NCBI GenBank assembly: GCA_017979445.1
Contig: CM030714.1
Coordinates: 47,507,220 to 47,571,219, forward strand
Direction: 5' to 3'
Length of the DNA: 64,000 nt
Source: Akebia trifoliata
Lineage: Eukaryota > Streptophyta > Magnoliopsida > Ranunculales > Lardizabalaceae
Positions 46,701 through 61,700 of this stretch are shown here, piece after piece. The position numbers and the translations under genes are program-made. The notes beneath the pieces were generated by a model. The model worked only from the letters and a program-made list of their open reading frames with translations. It ran no database searches and was not told where the DNA came from. Position 1 is the stretch's first letter, and every line of letters begins with the position of its first letter.

Positions 46701-49700
46701 GACATTTTTCTTGTTGCATCATTTTTCCATATTTAAAAATAGGAACTCTGAAAGGCAAAGCAAAACTACCAAGAAGAATAATCTCACGTACCTGTATACC
46801 AAGGGTGCAATAAATACATAGCACACAAACGATAGTCCCAAGATATGGCGTCAAACTTGGTATAAGATTTAAGAATGTTGCCACGAAAGCTCTATACTGT
46901 TTAACATGCATCAACAGCCTTATTAATCGCAACATTCTTGCGATAAGAAGGTACCGAATCCTGTTAATAAAAACAGAAAAAAGAGACATTAATGTAAATA
47001 GCAGTGTATTCTAGAAGTGATTGAGAGGTTAATCATTCTATATTGAATCAAGATAACATGCTCCTTACGACATTATCTCAACTCTAGAAGACAACTTAAC
47101 TTAGTTGCTTTACATGAACCTACTGATTTGGCTATTAAAACTTCTCGACTTTAAGCATATATTTATTGATAGAAGTACAAGTAATAATGAAAAATTATAA
47201 ACAAAAAACTGTAAAGAGATGAACAACCACCATGAAATAGATAGGTTCAGAATGCAACTGCCTACCATTCCCCATTTGAAAGAAAAGATACGTCCGGTGC
47301 AATAAATGTTACCGTTTCTCCGATAACTGCAAACACAAAATTCATCTATTACGTTGATAAATCTGGAACTTGAACTGTATTTATGAGCTCATTCTGAAAA
47401 GGAAAAAAAAAACAGCTAGCAATTCTTTCTTTGATGGTAGTATTTTGAGAAAATATAAGAAAATCCAAAACAAGGATTGAATAAATAATGAGAAGGTACA
47501 AATTTGAGAACAGAACACAGTTGAACTTTTCCATCTTAAGTTTTTGTGAGGCTGTCCTAGCTTCAGTCAACTTCGGGAGATAACTGTCATGTTGTGGAAT
47601 TTTATGCAATGCACATCTTATGCTTCTTCTCATAATTTCTTTACGAGCAATACTTACTGCATATAGGGTAGAGCATTGTGCCACATCATTATCATATGAC
47701 AAAAGTGTATCTAAAGAAACATGAAACCTCAATCAAGAATTCCTTCCTGTTGGTTTCTTGTTGATTTTAATATTCATCTTCTATAAACTCTATGGTAACA
47801 GGATCAAGGTTTTAAAACAGTAAACTGTTGAGGAATTAGGCCAACAATGATACTAAACTCTATCAGGTACCGGCTAATAATCATTGAACTTATTATGATG
47901 AACTGCAATTAGCTTTTTCTGGACAGTGAACTAGTATGTGGCATTTGAAATGATTATCAGTTTCATTACAAATGAAAGGACAAGACTTACATATCAGAAA
48001 AACAAAAGGATAATTATAAGACATGGTAAAGTGATGAATTAACCAATATAATAAGAATTAACTATACTATGCAAAACTCGTAGGCATATTCCTCGTAAGA
48101 AACAAATAATCCAAAATGAGTGCATTGATTAGAAATTTACAACTTAGAAAAGTCAACATTGGTGTAAATTTTCATTTTGCTTACCTATTATCCATGTGAC
48201 AACAAAATCAAAGCGATTTTGACCTTCCTTCCAATAGTTCGCAAAGCCCATTGAATAAACTTTTAAAGCCATTTCCAGGACATAAATCCAGCCTGCAAGA
48301 CAAAATGCACTTTAATAAACATCTCATTCACAACCTAAAATATAACTCTATAAACGTATCATACATTATCTGTCAAAATAGCGGCATAGAAGAATTGAGT
48401 AAAATGACATTTGGCATTTATGGACTTTTTTTTTTTCAGTGGAAACTTCATTAAAAGCAATGAAAAGGATTTACAGGCTGACAAAGTCACTCGGTGACAC
48501 AAAAATATGAAAACTAGTTATCCATATTCCTTTACAAAAAGATTTCATCTGAAGACAATCCTCTAAAGAACCCATCTTCTAAAAGAGGTCGCAATAAACT
48601 AGCTTGGGAAGAAGTTAGAGAGTATGTCAAAATCCAACTAACACCAAATTGGCTAAAGAAGGTGGTCCACCACAATGGATAGAAAAATGTGGTTAACTAT
48701 TTCATCATTGGACTTATACATAGAACAAAAATAAAAAAATAATCCTTTTATGACTAATTAACTGGTCAATAGTGAGAATAATGTCCAATGAGGAAGACAA
48801 AACAAATAAGCCACTTTGGACAGTATCTCAGAAATCCAAAAAAACAAAGTAGGAAAGGCAGATGTCTAAGAAGGAACCATTAAGGTTCCTCGACCAAAAC
48901 CACTTGTCCTCTTCCAAGGGAGGAAGAGGGATATCATTGATGGGAGGGAGTAAACCAGCAATGAGTTGGAATAACTTTATCACCTACAATCAATGATTAG
49001 TATTACATAGCCCCAAATTGGAACATAAATCTTTTGGGCAAGTTGAGCACTTTTGCCAAGAGGATGGAGCGGATGCTGAAAAGAACAAGTTTATAAGCTT
49101 TTTCCAGATCAGCCTTGCAGATAACCCAGTAATCTTCAATTTCACTCTCAAGTTGATGAGTTCGTTGGCAATGAGAACATTCAGGATCTACATCTGCTTC
49201 AGAAAACAACCTAAGATTGGGATATCAGGGAGCCTAGCACTTTTTCAAGCCTTTAAGTAAGAACTTTAGCTACGATTGTTTATGCTACCCAGCAAAAGGA
49301 TAGCCCTAAAGATCCTAATTTCCTCAATCCCCTCCTTTGAAGTCAAAATGTTATAAGTGTTGTCACTAGTGCAAGTTCCATAATAGACTCATCTTGAAGT
49401 TCATCAATTTCCTTTAAGAAATCACTCTTTACAACTTTTTAACACCTTCTGAAGAGAAGCTAATGAGAACCCATCCCTCCCAACATCACCACATGCTCTT
49501 GTTGAGGATTTCCTAGGGGCATAAAATCAAGTTCCTGGAGCCTTGTCACCTTCAAGATCTACAATAGCTTTCAAAAATTTCCTGTTCAACAATGGACTTT
49601 CCAACCAAGAACATTGATCTTGACTGATCTTATCAAACTCCCACCATCAAGGCAAGATCAGTGAAGGTGTTGCTTCGTGAATAAATTGGAGTACACCACC

Positions 49701-52700
49701 TCCATAGTTTTATCCTACTCAATAATCAAATCACGATTCATTAAGAAATGCAAGATCCCATTGACCCCACTTCTCATGTTGGCAATATAGTTTTAAAAAA
49801 TTGCTTTCTTATCCCCTCCTTCGACCAGTTGACTGGATTTTTTATGCCAATTTATCTCCTCCAACTTAGCATGATTAGGACATTCAGCAATTAGAGACAC
49901 TTTCTTCCAACAATCCTCAACCAAAATAGGACCACCCCTTCCTCCACCAGTCAATAGCAACAATCTCCATCAGGAGTTTACCCATATTCAAAACAACCCT
50001 ACCTCCCTATGTGCCCTCGATTGAGACTGCTTTAAGGGTTGTAAGTTTTTTACAGAACACAAAACTCCTCTCTCATGATGATAATAATTCCACCCACCTG
50101 ATAACTTAGGAATCTCCAACCACATGTTTTCGAACTTTAAAGAGGCTTAGGCAACAAGAAGGGACCTCACAATCAAAGGGAAAGGGGGCATGAAGATGAC
50201 TGCGAGAAGTGCCCTCACAATCAAGGAGCAAAGGGACAAGTTTTGAAACAGACTTGGGGATGACCACCTGAGACATCGAGAAATGAGCCTCTTTCTTCTC
50301 ATGTGAAACCCATTTACATTGAATTCTCTCCCACATTCCAAGGAAGATTCCATAATCCCCAGATATCACCCAATTCCTCCTAAAACATGGAACAACATAT
50401 ACTATCATTTGGACCATAAACCCTAGTGAGGACTCAACAAAAAGAATCATCATTGCAGCCTCAAAGAAAAGGTATAGAGAAGCCCCCACCTAGTAGGGTC
50501 ACCTTTCCCACATAATAATAATCTCCACCAGCTATACCTTAGTTGGTAATGCACAACAACTAATATCCTACCTTCTCTAGAACTCCCCGACAATATTATC
50601 ATGCACATCTTCAACCCTTGTTTCATGAAGAATAGCTAATCTAGCTTTCACATGCCCATAAAGTCCTTCACAACAACCCTCAAATCTCAATTCCCTGAAC
50701 CCCCAATGTTCCAAGATGTGATTTTAAGCTTTGTAATTAAGAACTATCTTCTTCCCCCTTCTCCTACCTCGATCTACTCTCATAGCCTCTCTGGCTCAGC
50801 AACCACAACACCAAACCAATTAGTTTTGGGCACAACCCTACTTCTCCCCCCTCCATCACTATTCTCCTTCCACCCACCCCCAAGATGTTCAACCTTCCCC
50901 CAACTACAAAGCCTACCCTCCTAATCCTCTATAATTCCCAAACCATCATTTTTCTTTACCTTACTCCTTTCTTGACCTTCTACTTCTTGTACCCCTCACT
51001 CGCAATAGTAGCATGAGTGTTCGTTCATGTTCCACCTCTTCATTATCAATACACCAAGGTTCAATAAAATCCCCTCCACCCTTGTCTAATGACATGCACC
51101 CCATGGATCTCCACGATTGCACGTGCTGAAGCCGAACTATGTAGAGCCCTTTTGTCATGGTTGTGGGTATGTCAACAACCCAAGACACTCTTCTTGCCTT
51201 CCTTGTCCTTCCTGAAATAGATGGCACTAGGCAATATTCACAGTTGCTCAATAGAGTCTAGTAAAACCACTAGAGTTCCTTGACTGATAGGTTGACACCC
51301 CATCCTCCACCATGGAGGGGATGGGGGTGCCACTCATCTTTTCTCTATGATATGAAACAATTCGAAAATGAGATTTGATTTGACCATCTAAACTCCAAAA
51401 TGATACGGCTATACTAACAATAAGCATGTATTTGTAGCAGGTCTAGCAATTTTCTCATCCCATGCCTGATATTACAAATGTAAACAGTTCATACAAATTA
51501 CAGATCAAAACAATCATCATCATCTAGACCTTTTGTTTGTGTTTGACTACAAGAATCATGTTCCACCATTCCATTCCATGAATACAAAATATACATCAAA
51601 ACTAACATCACAAGTACAATTAAGGGATGTGGGAATATACAAAAAGTTCATAAAAAAATAGAAATAATGGAAAAAAGTCTATAGTGACAGAATGAAATGG
51701 TCATTAAGTTCTTACCAAAGACAAACTCAAGAACCTGCCAAAACTTCTGACCAGAATTGTTCTGTATATCAAGCTGTAACCCCAAGAAACATTCCAAATT
51801 AGAAAGGAAAAATAGAAATAAATAAAGCGGGATGCAATATTGCCAATAAAGTTATTATATTACTGAGTACGTCAAAATGAATTTCAGGGTTATTTCAAAG
51901 TTTTCAACCAATCAAATTTCTTGTATGCATTGCATTTAATATGTTTGGCAACACATACACACTTTATGTATCCATGATTTTTAAAGTACAAAGTAATTGA
52001 GTAGAAAGACCCGTCGAAGTGTTTGATGCCCTTTTATCTTTATATATCATATAGAGATCAATCTTAGGAAACAGCGAACTAATCATCTCGGTCATACCGT
52101 TGTTTCAATTATAACAGTAACTAGATTTAGCATGAGTATGAAAGCTATTATGTATCCAAAAATGGCGCTCTCCACAAAGGCTTTCAACTTTTCGCTTGCA
52201 GGTGAATGATAAAATGATGGACAGCTTTCGAACCAAGATGGCTGCAAATAGATAAATAATATTAGGCATGCTACCTATAACTCCTCATCAGTCAGAGCGA
52301 ACAGATATAAAAAAAATTGCAAAATGAAGGGAAAAAAATAAATAATTAAAGTATGTGGAAGACTAAAACTCATAGTAGTATTCACATATCAAATGTTTGG
52401 AAAATTCACTTACAGAAGCCTCCTTTTGAAATCTCAGTGCAATAGCGTTGCAAAGGTCATTAAATTCCTCCAAATTAATCTACATGTGAAAAGAAGTTCA
52501 GAAAATTAATCAATGAAGGAAATTCAATACAACACTCGAGTAATGAGTGTATTTTTTTTTCGAATTGGTAAATGCATGATTAGTAGTTAGTAACAGGTAA
52601 TATGGTTAGTGGTTAGCATAAGAAGTATGGATTTAAGGACTAATAATGAGTGATTAGAACCACAATTAGCATCATATTCCCTCGATGTTGGATATCAGTG

Positions 52701-55700
52701 AGTTGGATCACTTAAGAGATTATGTCCAACACTTAATCCGTTTGAATCAAATAAATTGGCTATCTCAGCCCACATGTCAACTCTTCAAGTGTGTTCTTAC
52801 TTCGAATTTGAGTATTTGTGAGTATCACGACCATGGACTCAACTTCAAAACATTTTAGAAAAGAACAAAGTTGAACTTTTCCATCTTAAGTTTTTGTGCC
52901 AAAAATATTAAAAGACAATCTTTTATCATATATTATTGTATATTAAATACACACACATACTGCAAAATGCAAAAAATATGAAGCGGGACGCATATCAAGC
53001 CAACAATCATGGGTTCCAATGGAAATTTTGGAATTGTTTATATTGCAACTTGTTTGGGTCTAGAATTTTTTTATTATTATTTTATTAGGAGTAGTTTTAG
53101 ATTCGATTATTTCATTTTTTTTTTTTTTTGTCTCTAAATTATTTTAGAAGTTCTATTAGGTTTAGGTACTATTCACGTCATTTTTCTTTAGACCTTAGTT
53201 TGAGGGGTCAAAATTTGTCATATTGGGTCGATTTTGTGTCATTTGATAGGTTATTCAATTGCATATTCAATGACCCCAAGATTTCACAATTCCGATAAGT
53301 TTTGATAAAGTTATCACCAAAATATCGATGAGGTGCCAATCTTATATGGGATTGACTTCTCAAGGTCAAAAGAGTCCATTTTTTATGTAATTTTAGGATT
53401 AGGGTTTTGAGTATGTCCTGTATATAGCTATTGGAATTGTTTTTATCAGTTTATGGAATAAATTTTTTTTTTACAACTTTTCCAATGATAGGAAACCATC
53501 CATCTTGATGTGATTCCAAGGTCTTTTTCTATCAAATTCTCATCTTTCCATTTTTATTTTTATTTTGTTTCTTGATTTTCTTGAATCCATCAATCCTCAA
53601 ACCCCATCACGAATTGCATAACTGAGTTTGCATATAATAGTTCTACTAATAGGACTACAGGTATGAGTCCCTATGAAGTAGTACATGATTATAAACCTAG
53701 GAAGCCTGTAGATCTTATACCCATGGCAATCTCACATAGGCCTTCTGAGTCAGTAGAGTCATTTGCACATCACATTCATGAATTATATTCTGAGACTATA
53801 AAGGAAATTACTATGAGCAATTGACAATATAAATTTTTTGTTCTTGCACATCAAAGGTTTAAAGAGTTTCAAGTAGGTGACTCAGTAATGGTTCGCATAA
53901 GGCTTAAGCGGTTCCCACAAGGAGTCATGAAAAAGTTACAAGCCCGCAGTGTTGGCCAATTCAAAATACTCAAACAACTTGGTCCCGATGTGTATTACAT
54001 TGATCTTCCGATAGACATGGAGATTAGTCAGACCTTCAATATGGAAGACGTAGTTCTTTTTTATGGCCCAACAATTGTACCTAGTAATCTTTACTGAACC
54101 ATACCCTTAATCCTACCCAAACAATCCCAATTTCACCTAATCCTGCTAGACCTACTATCGATTTAGTCCTTAAGCCCTCGCCTGACCCACAATACATACC
54201 ATCCCAGTTTTCATAGTCTTTACCTCCAGTACCTACTTTGCCTCGCATGAGTGAAAAAATAGATAATATCTTAGATTACCAAGTAGTCTCCACCAGACAT
54301 GTAGGTTATCAAAAAAATACATCGTCAAGTGGAGAAACATACCAGATTCGGATAACACATGGATTACAGGAACAAAGTTACATCGGATTGATCTAGACAT
54401 ACTGGAAAGGTACTACAATTTTATCTCACTAGAGGTAATCTCTTCTCAACCAAGGGAGTTAATGAGGATATCATGAGCATACCCTTCAAGGCGTTCCAGA
54501 GGAGGAAAATACATTCAGAGTCATTGTGGATGGATGGAGTATGGACGTGAAGTTTATGACGAGCACCATTTCATGGACCTTTCTCATTGGGTCATTATAT
54601 TTCAAGTTTTTATTTAATTTATGTTTAGGATTAGTATTTATTTTAATGTTTTATTAGCCTATGGTGTTAGTATAAGTGTTTAAGGGCAATTGGTAACTTT
54701 ATAATGATTTTTTATTTAATTTTCATAGGCTGAAAATTCAAGGAAAATAAAATTACAAGATTGCAACATAGATAATATATTTTCTTATTATTTAAGTTGT
54801 TTAAGTTTTATTTACAACCATTGGATCTTATTATAGTAATTGGATGGCTGAGATTAGATTTAGGGTTTAGAGAACATTATTACTACATATTTATTTTTGT
54901 AATTTTCTCTAATGATGAATAAAAAGAGAGATTGAGATATTCCCAACAATGGGTGTGGTATGAAGCCATTTTGGAGTGAGTCCAAGATAACGTTTTTTTT
55001 CCTATCGAAATAGGTATTTACTCATTGTTTTCTTAACATCTTCTTTCTCACTCTCTTTTAATTTTCTGTTTTGAACCTTTATAACATCCTTAAACCCTAG
55101 TCAATCCATTATATAACCCAAAACCCCATCGAAATTCCTTTATCCATTGAAACCTAACCTTAATACCTATAAAAACTCAACCTAACCCTTCCTTACTCAA
55201 ACCGCATCGTTCCAAATCACCTTACACCTTTTTTTTCAAGCCCTACTTGTTGTCCAACACCTTAACAACCATCTTCCTTTTTTTTTAGCCTACAACTTCT
55301 CCAAACATTTTTAACCTGTTGTCCAACAAATAAGTACTACTTATGTGGTTATTTTTGCATTGAAATTGAACGTAGAAATGTATTTTGAGAATCTAACTAA
55401 AACTCTAGTCTAGAGGAAGACTTGTCTTCTATTGGAAACTAATGTTAGTACTTGAATTGCTATTACTTAGGGATTGAGAAAAACCATAGAACCATTTTTT
55501 TATTATCTCTTGGATTCTCTTGCATATCTATAAATGAATGAGCTCACGATTTCTGTTTACATTGCTTATAATAATTAAGTTTGATCTCAGATTAATCATC
55601 CTAGGGTAACATTCATGGTCCTACATCATAACATGAACCACATTACGAATGTCGCTATCCTACATGAATGTGTATGTTTCATATATAACCATATTGTTTA

Positions 55701-58700
55701 ACTTACATAACAAAAAACCTTTGAGCAAAAAATGTGCATTACATATTGCTTTGCCACATACGGATATGGTTAGTAACTCTAATAGATATTATTTTATATG
55801 TGCATTTATCAATCTTACCTAAGCACTTCTAATTTCCAAGTTTTTGTCATGCCGGCACGACAGAACACTTCATAGCACAACACGATACTCCTAGGGCATG
55901 CTATGACACTGCTTTGTTTAGTGTGCCGGCACTTGGCACGTCAACAATGACGTGTCAGGTCAAAAAGAAAATCAAATATTTAAAATATATTTCTATAATA
56001 AGATGCTTTTTCATATTAAATGTGCAAGTAAGATACCAAATCAACAGCATCAACACAATAATCACAAGCCACATTAGTGGTTTGCGGTTTTAGGGAACAC
56101 ATATTTAGAGCCCATTAACTTTATTGATTTTTGGGCCACCACCCGATGGAACTACACACCTAAAATTAGATTTATTGATGATTTCTACATGTTAAACATT
56201 GCTTGCAAGCATTCATTCATCAAAACTTTAACAAAATTACCTTGAAATCACCACTATAATCTAGTTCATCAAATATCAGCTCAAAATCATCCCCTGAGAT
56301 TTTTGGCAAAGACCTAAGAGAAGTATAAATTTTTTCAAATGTTCAGTTGTTAAGATGACAAAGTTAAATGGTAGATACATAATCATATACCAAATAATGA
56401 AATGTGTCACGGTGAATTAAGACAACTTGAGTTAAACTACTGAGGAAACAAAAAGTGATGCACATAAATAAAACCCTTAAGTTTAAAATTCACGTACGGA
56501 TGCATCAATATGTTTAGCTATTACTAAGCACCATAAGTTGAAAGAAAAGCTTGGAGGGAAGAAAAGAATGAAGAACAATAGCAGAGGAAAAAAAAAAGGG
56601 TATGGTTGAGCAGGTTAGATACATTTGTATGATAAGGTAAGATACATGTGTATTTTTTCAGCCTGCTGATGTCATGATACCAATATTTTAAACCACAATC
56701 CCAATACCAATCACCATCCAGAAAGCCATTGTCATATTAATCTGACAATAATGTCAACAAACAACCCAAGGTAATAGATAACAATTGTCATTTCAGTCGC
56801 ATGGAAAAACTCCATTTGTAATCAAAATCATATTCCTAGGCGAACCTTTGCTAACTAATACAACTTTATATCTTGTAGTTTATATCCCCAATCAAACCCA
56901 ATAGGTTTCTTCCTTAAAGTAACTGAAAAGATCCAATCTCTACAGTTGCTCAAGTTGAAAGTTACAGCTGTAGCCTCCTTGTATCTTCTTCTTCTTCTTC
57001 TTTCTTTTTTTTTTTTTTTTTTTTGGGGGGGGGGGGTTGGTTGGGTGGATAGATTCATGTATGGTATCAATATGCATCAATGTGTCAACATGTAAAATAT
57101 ATATTTTTTATATTCGATTATTTTATTTCATAAGAATAACATAGAGAAAGAATAAAAATAACATGAAAAGCTCGAAGGAAATGTGGAAAACAAATAAAAT
57201 ACATAACAAGCAGAAAGATCAAAACAGATTAGTGGCATGGTACCACATCTAATGGTTCAACACAATCTACAAATGTTTAGACAAAAAAAGTCTCAAATCC
57301 CAAATCCAACTAACTAGCCTCTACCACAATAATCATCAAAATCAAAGTGACAAAATTTCTCTGATTCATTGCCATCCTCATGCGAGGAGTCATCACGCTC
57401 CTCTTTGTATTCCTCTTCTTCATCTATCTCCCTAGAGTCAGAATCAATTAGTTCATCTTCATCTGCCAAACTTTGAGAGCCTCCCCCTCTTCATTGCCGT
57501 GATATAGAATACATGCTCATTTCTCATTAGCACAACTAGCCTCTTCGGAGGTCCCATGTCAAATCATCATCCTTTTGAACTCGTTCCTCTTCTTGATTCC
57601 CTGTCAACCACTCGTTGCTTTCATTTGTATCATGAAAGTTACTTAGGCTCAACTTGTGGGAATTATCATCTCTCTCCCTTAGCTTTTGGCTGTAAAGGAA
57701 CTATCCTATTTTATATATTTATATTTTCAATATTTTGTTTTCATGTATAAGTATAATTTTGGATTTTTTGGATTTATACAGTAAAGATTTCTATTTGAAG
57801 AAATACTTTTAAGGGATATTTTTCTTAGCTTCCATACAAGACCTGTGTGAAATGCTCGAGTTTCAAATCATAATCCTAAATCACGAGTGTCTTGCCATAG
57901 CCAGACATTTATCTGCAAGTAGAAATGGTGTAAAAACTGCTTTGACAGTAAAACACATATAGATAATGACTTTTATAGACTTCTGAAAGATAATATGAGC
58001 ATAATCATAACTTTGAGGCTTGAAGACAGTTGAAAGAGTTAAACAAGTAGCTTACAATCCTAGAATTCTTGAAATGAGAAACCCAAAACTTGTGTTCAAA
58101 GAGATGCACTACAATAAAAAAAACTTTCCAGATTTATCATACGAGTATGACTCCCATGACTACAAAGTTTCCTCTTACTTTAGGAACGATGATTAACATG
58201 CTTTTGGCTAGGCTTGCATGGAACAACATAACATTAGAAGAGAAATAAACGATTAGGAGTTGAGGCTCCTGAGAATGCTATGAATATTTTCTACAGGGTC
58301 CTGGCAGTAAGAGAGTGAGTTGTACCTGTACTTATTCAATTCCTCAAACAGACGAATGCATTGCTCTTTGTTAAGAAACCCTTTTTTCTGTTGATGCACA
58401 TAAATACACCGATTTATAACATGCAACATAAATGCTGCAGCATGACTTCAAGCAAACATGATACTGTAAATATATGAAGTAAAAAATTATACATAAAATT
58501 GAGCAAGTAACATATTGTTAAAACTTAAAACAACACTAGCATTCAATACAGATGAATGCTAAATCTATGTTGCATTAAATAAAATTCCAGCACCAGATTA
58601 AACGTATTGTCCAATTTCAAAAAAAAAATATATTGATCGGTCCAATTTCAACTTATATATCATCATGAATCATGATAACCCGGTAAAATTATTGTTATGA

Positions 58701-61700
58701 AAGTACCTAAGCCTTTCAAATGAGTTTCATGCAAAATACTGCCAAAGCAAAACTAATTTGAAAGATACGAAACAAATCATTTTATATTAGTAGGCCATAG
58801 TTGCCATCACTGAATATTATCAGCCCTTAATTACTTCTAAATAAGTAATTACTTCTGTATGATCAAAGCATACTCCTTTTTTTCTGATGAGTAAGCTGGA
58901 CTTGAACCCATGGCCTCAAGGTTGTTTTGCAGTGTGTCAAACCAACCGAGCTATGGGTCTAAGCCCCAATCTTGCTTTTCAATTGCAATTACATTTAGAT
59001 GGTAAGATACCAATTCTTAGATTCCCTCCAAATGTGGATGAGCTTCCAATATGATACAAAATTTTGATCCTCCATGTTTCCATCAAGAAGAAAGCTCAAT
59101 TCCAAGAACCTTGGTATCTTTTTATGACCTCAACTGCAAAACTAAAGCAATCACCTCTCTTGGTCTCAGTAAAAACGGTTCATTTTCCGGGGAACAGGTT
59201 TCAGGACATATTAAGAAGAATAGTTGTGGAGATGGTATGAAACGTGACAAACATGGGCAGGAATGCAGAACACGGTGAATTGAAAGATAACTTCTACGAA
59301 ATAGTTAAAGAGCATAGGCATTCAAACGTGAACTTGCTACGAAGTAGAGACAGGATGAGAACAGACTTACATCTTTATCAATCAAATTGAAGGCTTTTTC
59401 CAGTATATTTTTCCTCATAGAGTCCATCCCCGAAACTTGCTTAACAAGCTGCAAAGAAGAGGAAGCATAAGCAAACATATTCATAAGATAGTGTAGCAAA
59501 CACTCTTTCATGGAGAAAATTGTTGTAGTTGAAGAAACTTGGTTGTGAGACATGTGAAGTACACCTTTATCTCTTCAATAGAAGGAAAAAATAATAATAT
59601 ATATAGGAATATTAGAGCAGCATTCGGCTTTCTATTCATACCTACAAGAGCACGTGAGAAGAAGGGAAAATGTACCTGCTCTTTGAAGCTATCGTATACA
59701 ACAGCAAGAATCAGGTTGGTGAGAAAGTACACCCCCAATAAAATGTAGAGAACAAAAAACAGGCAATACCAACGTGAGTCCCTGGCAAAAGAATGAAGAA
59801 ATTATGAACTTAGTGCTGCCACTTGATAAATTAACAACCACATAGAAGTGATTCTACATTTCATATTTAAAATCATCAATTCATCACAACTAGCAGATAT
59901 ATGGTGTGAAGTAGAATAGATTCAAAGTGAATGAAATTTTTTCTGAAGGAAAGTTCTGTAAACAACAAGTTTTCATTTCAATGAGAAATTAAAGAAAATT
60001 TCCAAATGAAAAGAAGACAAGCATTTGAAATACTTGCGCAAAATCCAGCTTACTTGTATGCAGGAATCCACACATCAGGGTTGTTGGATGTGGTGAATAA
60101 AACAAACATTTGATACAATGTGGCACCATATGAAAAAAATGTCATCTGCCCCTGTTGAGTATCTTCAAATATGACATAGGCTAACCAACTGGAGAATAAA
60201 ATGAACAAAATCCCAAGAGCCTGCATTACAAGAAAATCATCAGCACTGAGTAGGTAAAAAGAAGCACCTGATACAGAGTAAGCATCTAAAATGAAGTTGT
60301 GGTCCAAAAAATAGAACCATGAAAATAATATTCTCAATATTAAAGTTTATAAGGAAATTCATACTAGATTCTCTACAGGTGTCTAAAAAAGTGAAAAGTA
60401 GAGAAGAAACACAAGTAGGCCACCAAGCAATGATGTGGGGAAATAAACAAGTTACCAGGATATTAATGTACATGCCCATCATTCCAGCCAAAATAACAGC
60501 ACATTCTCGTAATTCCCTAAATCCAAAACAAATAAAAATCATCAAGTCAAGGAAGCCAATGTCAGTAAAATGATCTAAAAACCGTGTTGATAGAGAGCTC
60601 TTTTCTTCAATGTCCAGATACTGGAGGGGAAACCCTATGATATATAGATAGGCTGGAGCAGATGTAGCACCTAAATGTCCAATTGCAACAGCACACAGCT
60701 AGCAATCCATAAATGCCCTTAACAGAAGACTTGATATGATTTCAGTTTTGGTACATCACAGCTTGGTGGATATGCTCGTAAGACAAACAACTCTAAATAA
60801 ATTCTAGAGATGCGTCAACATTTTCAATGGCAATAAAAGAAGTAGCTTGTGGAATACCTAATGTTTAAAATAACAAAGACAACGCGAACATATGGAGCAA
60901 TCCTCAAAGGTAGAGAATAAATGGGCACCGGAGACAAATAGAGACCATAAACCAATAAATCAACGATCAAAATTAACAAGCAAATGACCTGCAAAAGCAG
61001 AAGAAGAATGTGTCACTGAGTAGAACAAAAAACATCAGCAATTGGTCAAATTCCTTTAACTAGCTTGTAAAGGAAGTTAATTGAAATGCCATCACAAAAC
61101 TGATTCATTATCCTAAAGAAAAGGGTAGCAGATACTTATTACATTTTACTCTTATGTATAGAGAAGGATATCTGGTTTTATCTCACCTACCTACATAACA
61201 TGCTCGGAGGTATTAGGATCAGTTAGCACTACAATGTTGAATGACTTCTAAAATGAAATTTATGCGGGAATCAGCAATCAAGAAATTAATTCATAGATGA
61301 TTGTGATCCTGGGACCTAGAAGGAAGAGAATTAACAATGAACTTTAATAGGTGTATGAAGGATCTAGTCAGAGTTTATATGACAAAGACATGGACACATT
61401 TGTGAGTGTCCAACACTGATAAAAGTGTCACCCACTGACCCCACAATCCCGATAAGCTGAGACTTCTGTACAGTTATTCTTTATCCCAATTTTTTGGGAT
61501 AAAACTTAGATGATGGGGAATTCATGTTAAGTATATAGTGCAGAAAAGAATGTAGTTGATAAGCTGATGTACGTTAAAATCATTTAAACATCATATAAAT
61601 AATAGATGAAAAAAAATATTGGGGTAAATTAAAGATTTATGGTTTCCCTGAGACATAGGTTGGAGATAATTGTTTGTGTAAAAGAATAAGAAGAACGAAG

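Noticed and set aside
58876..58972. tRNA gene
   Set aside because: Good A and B boxes but no acceptor or anticodon stems, plus an A-rich tail; better explained as a SINE.
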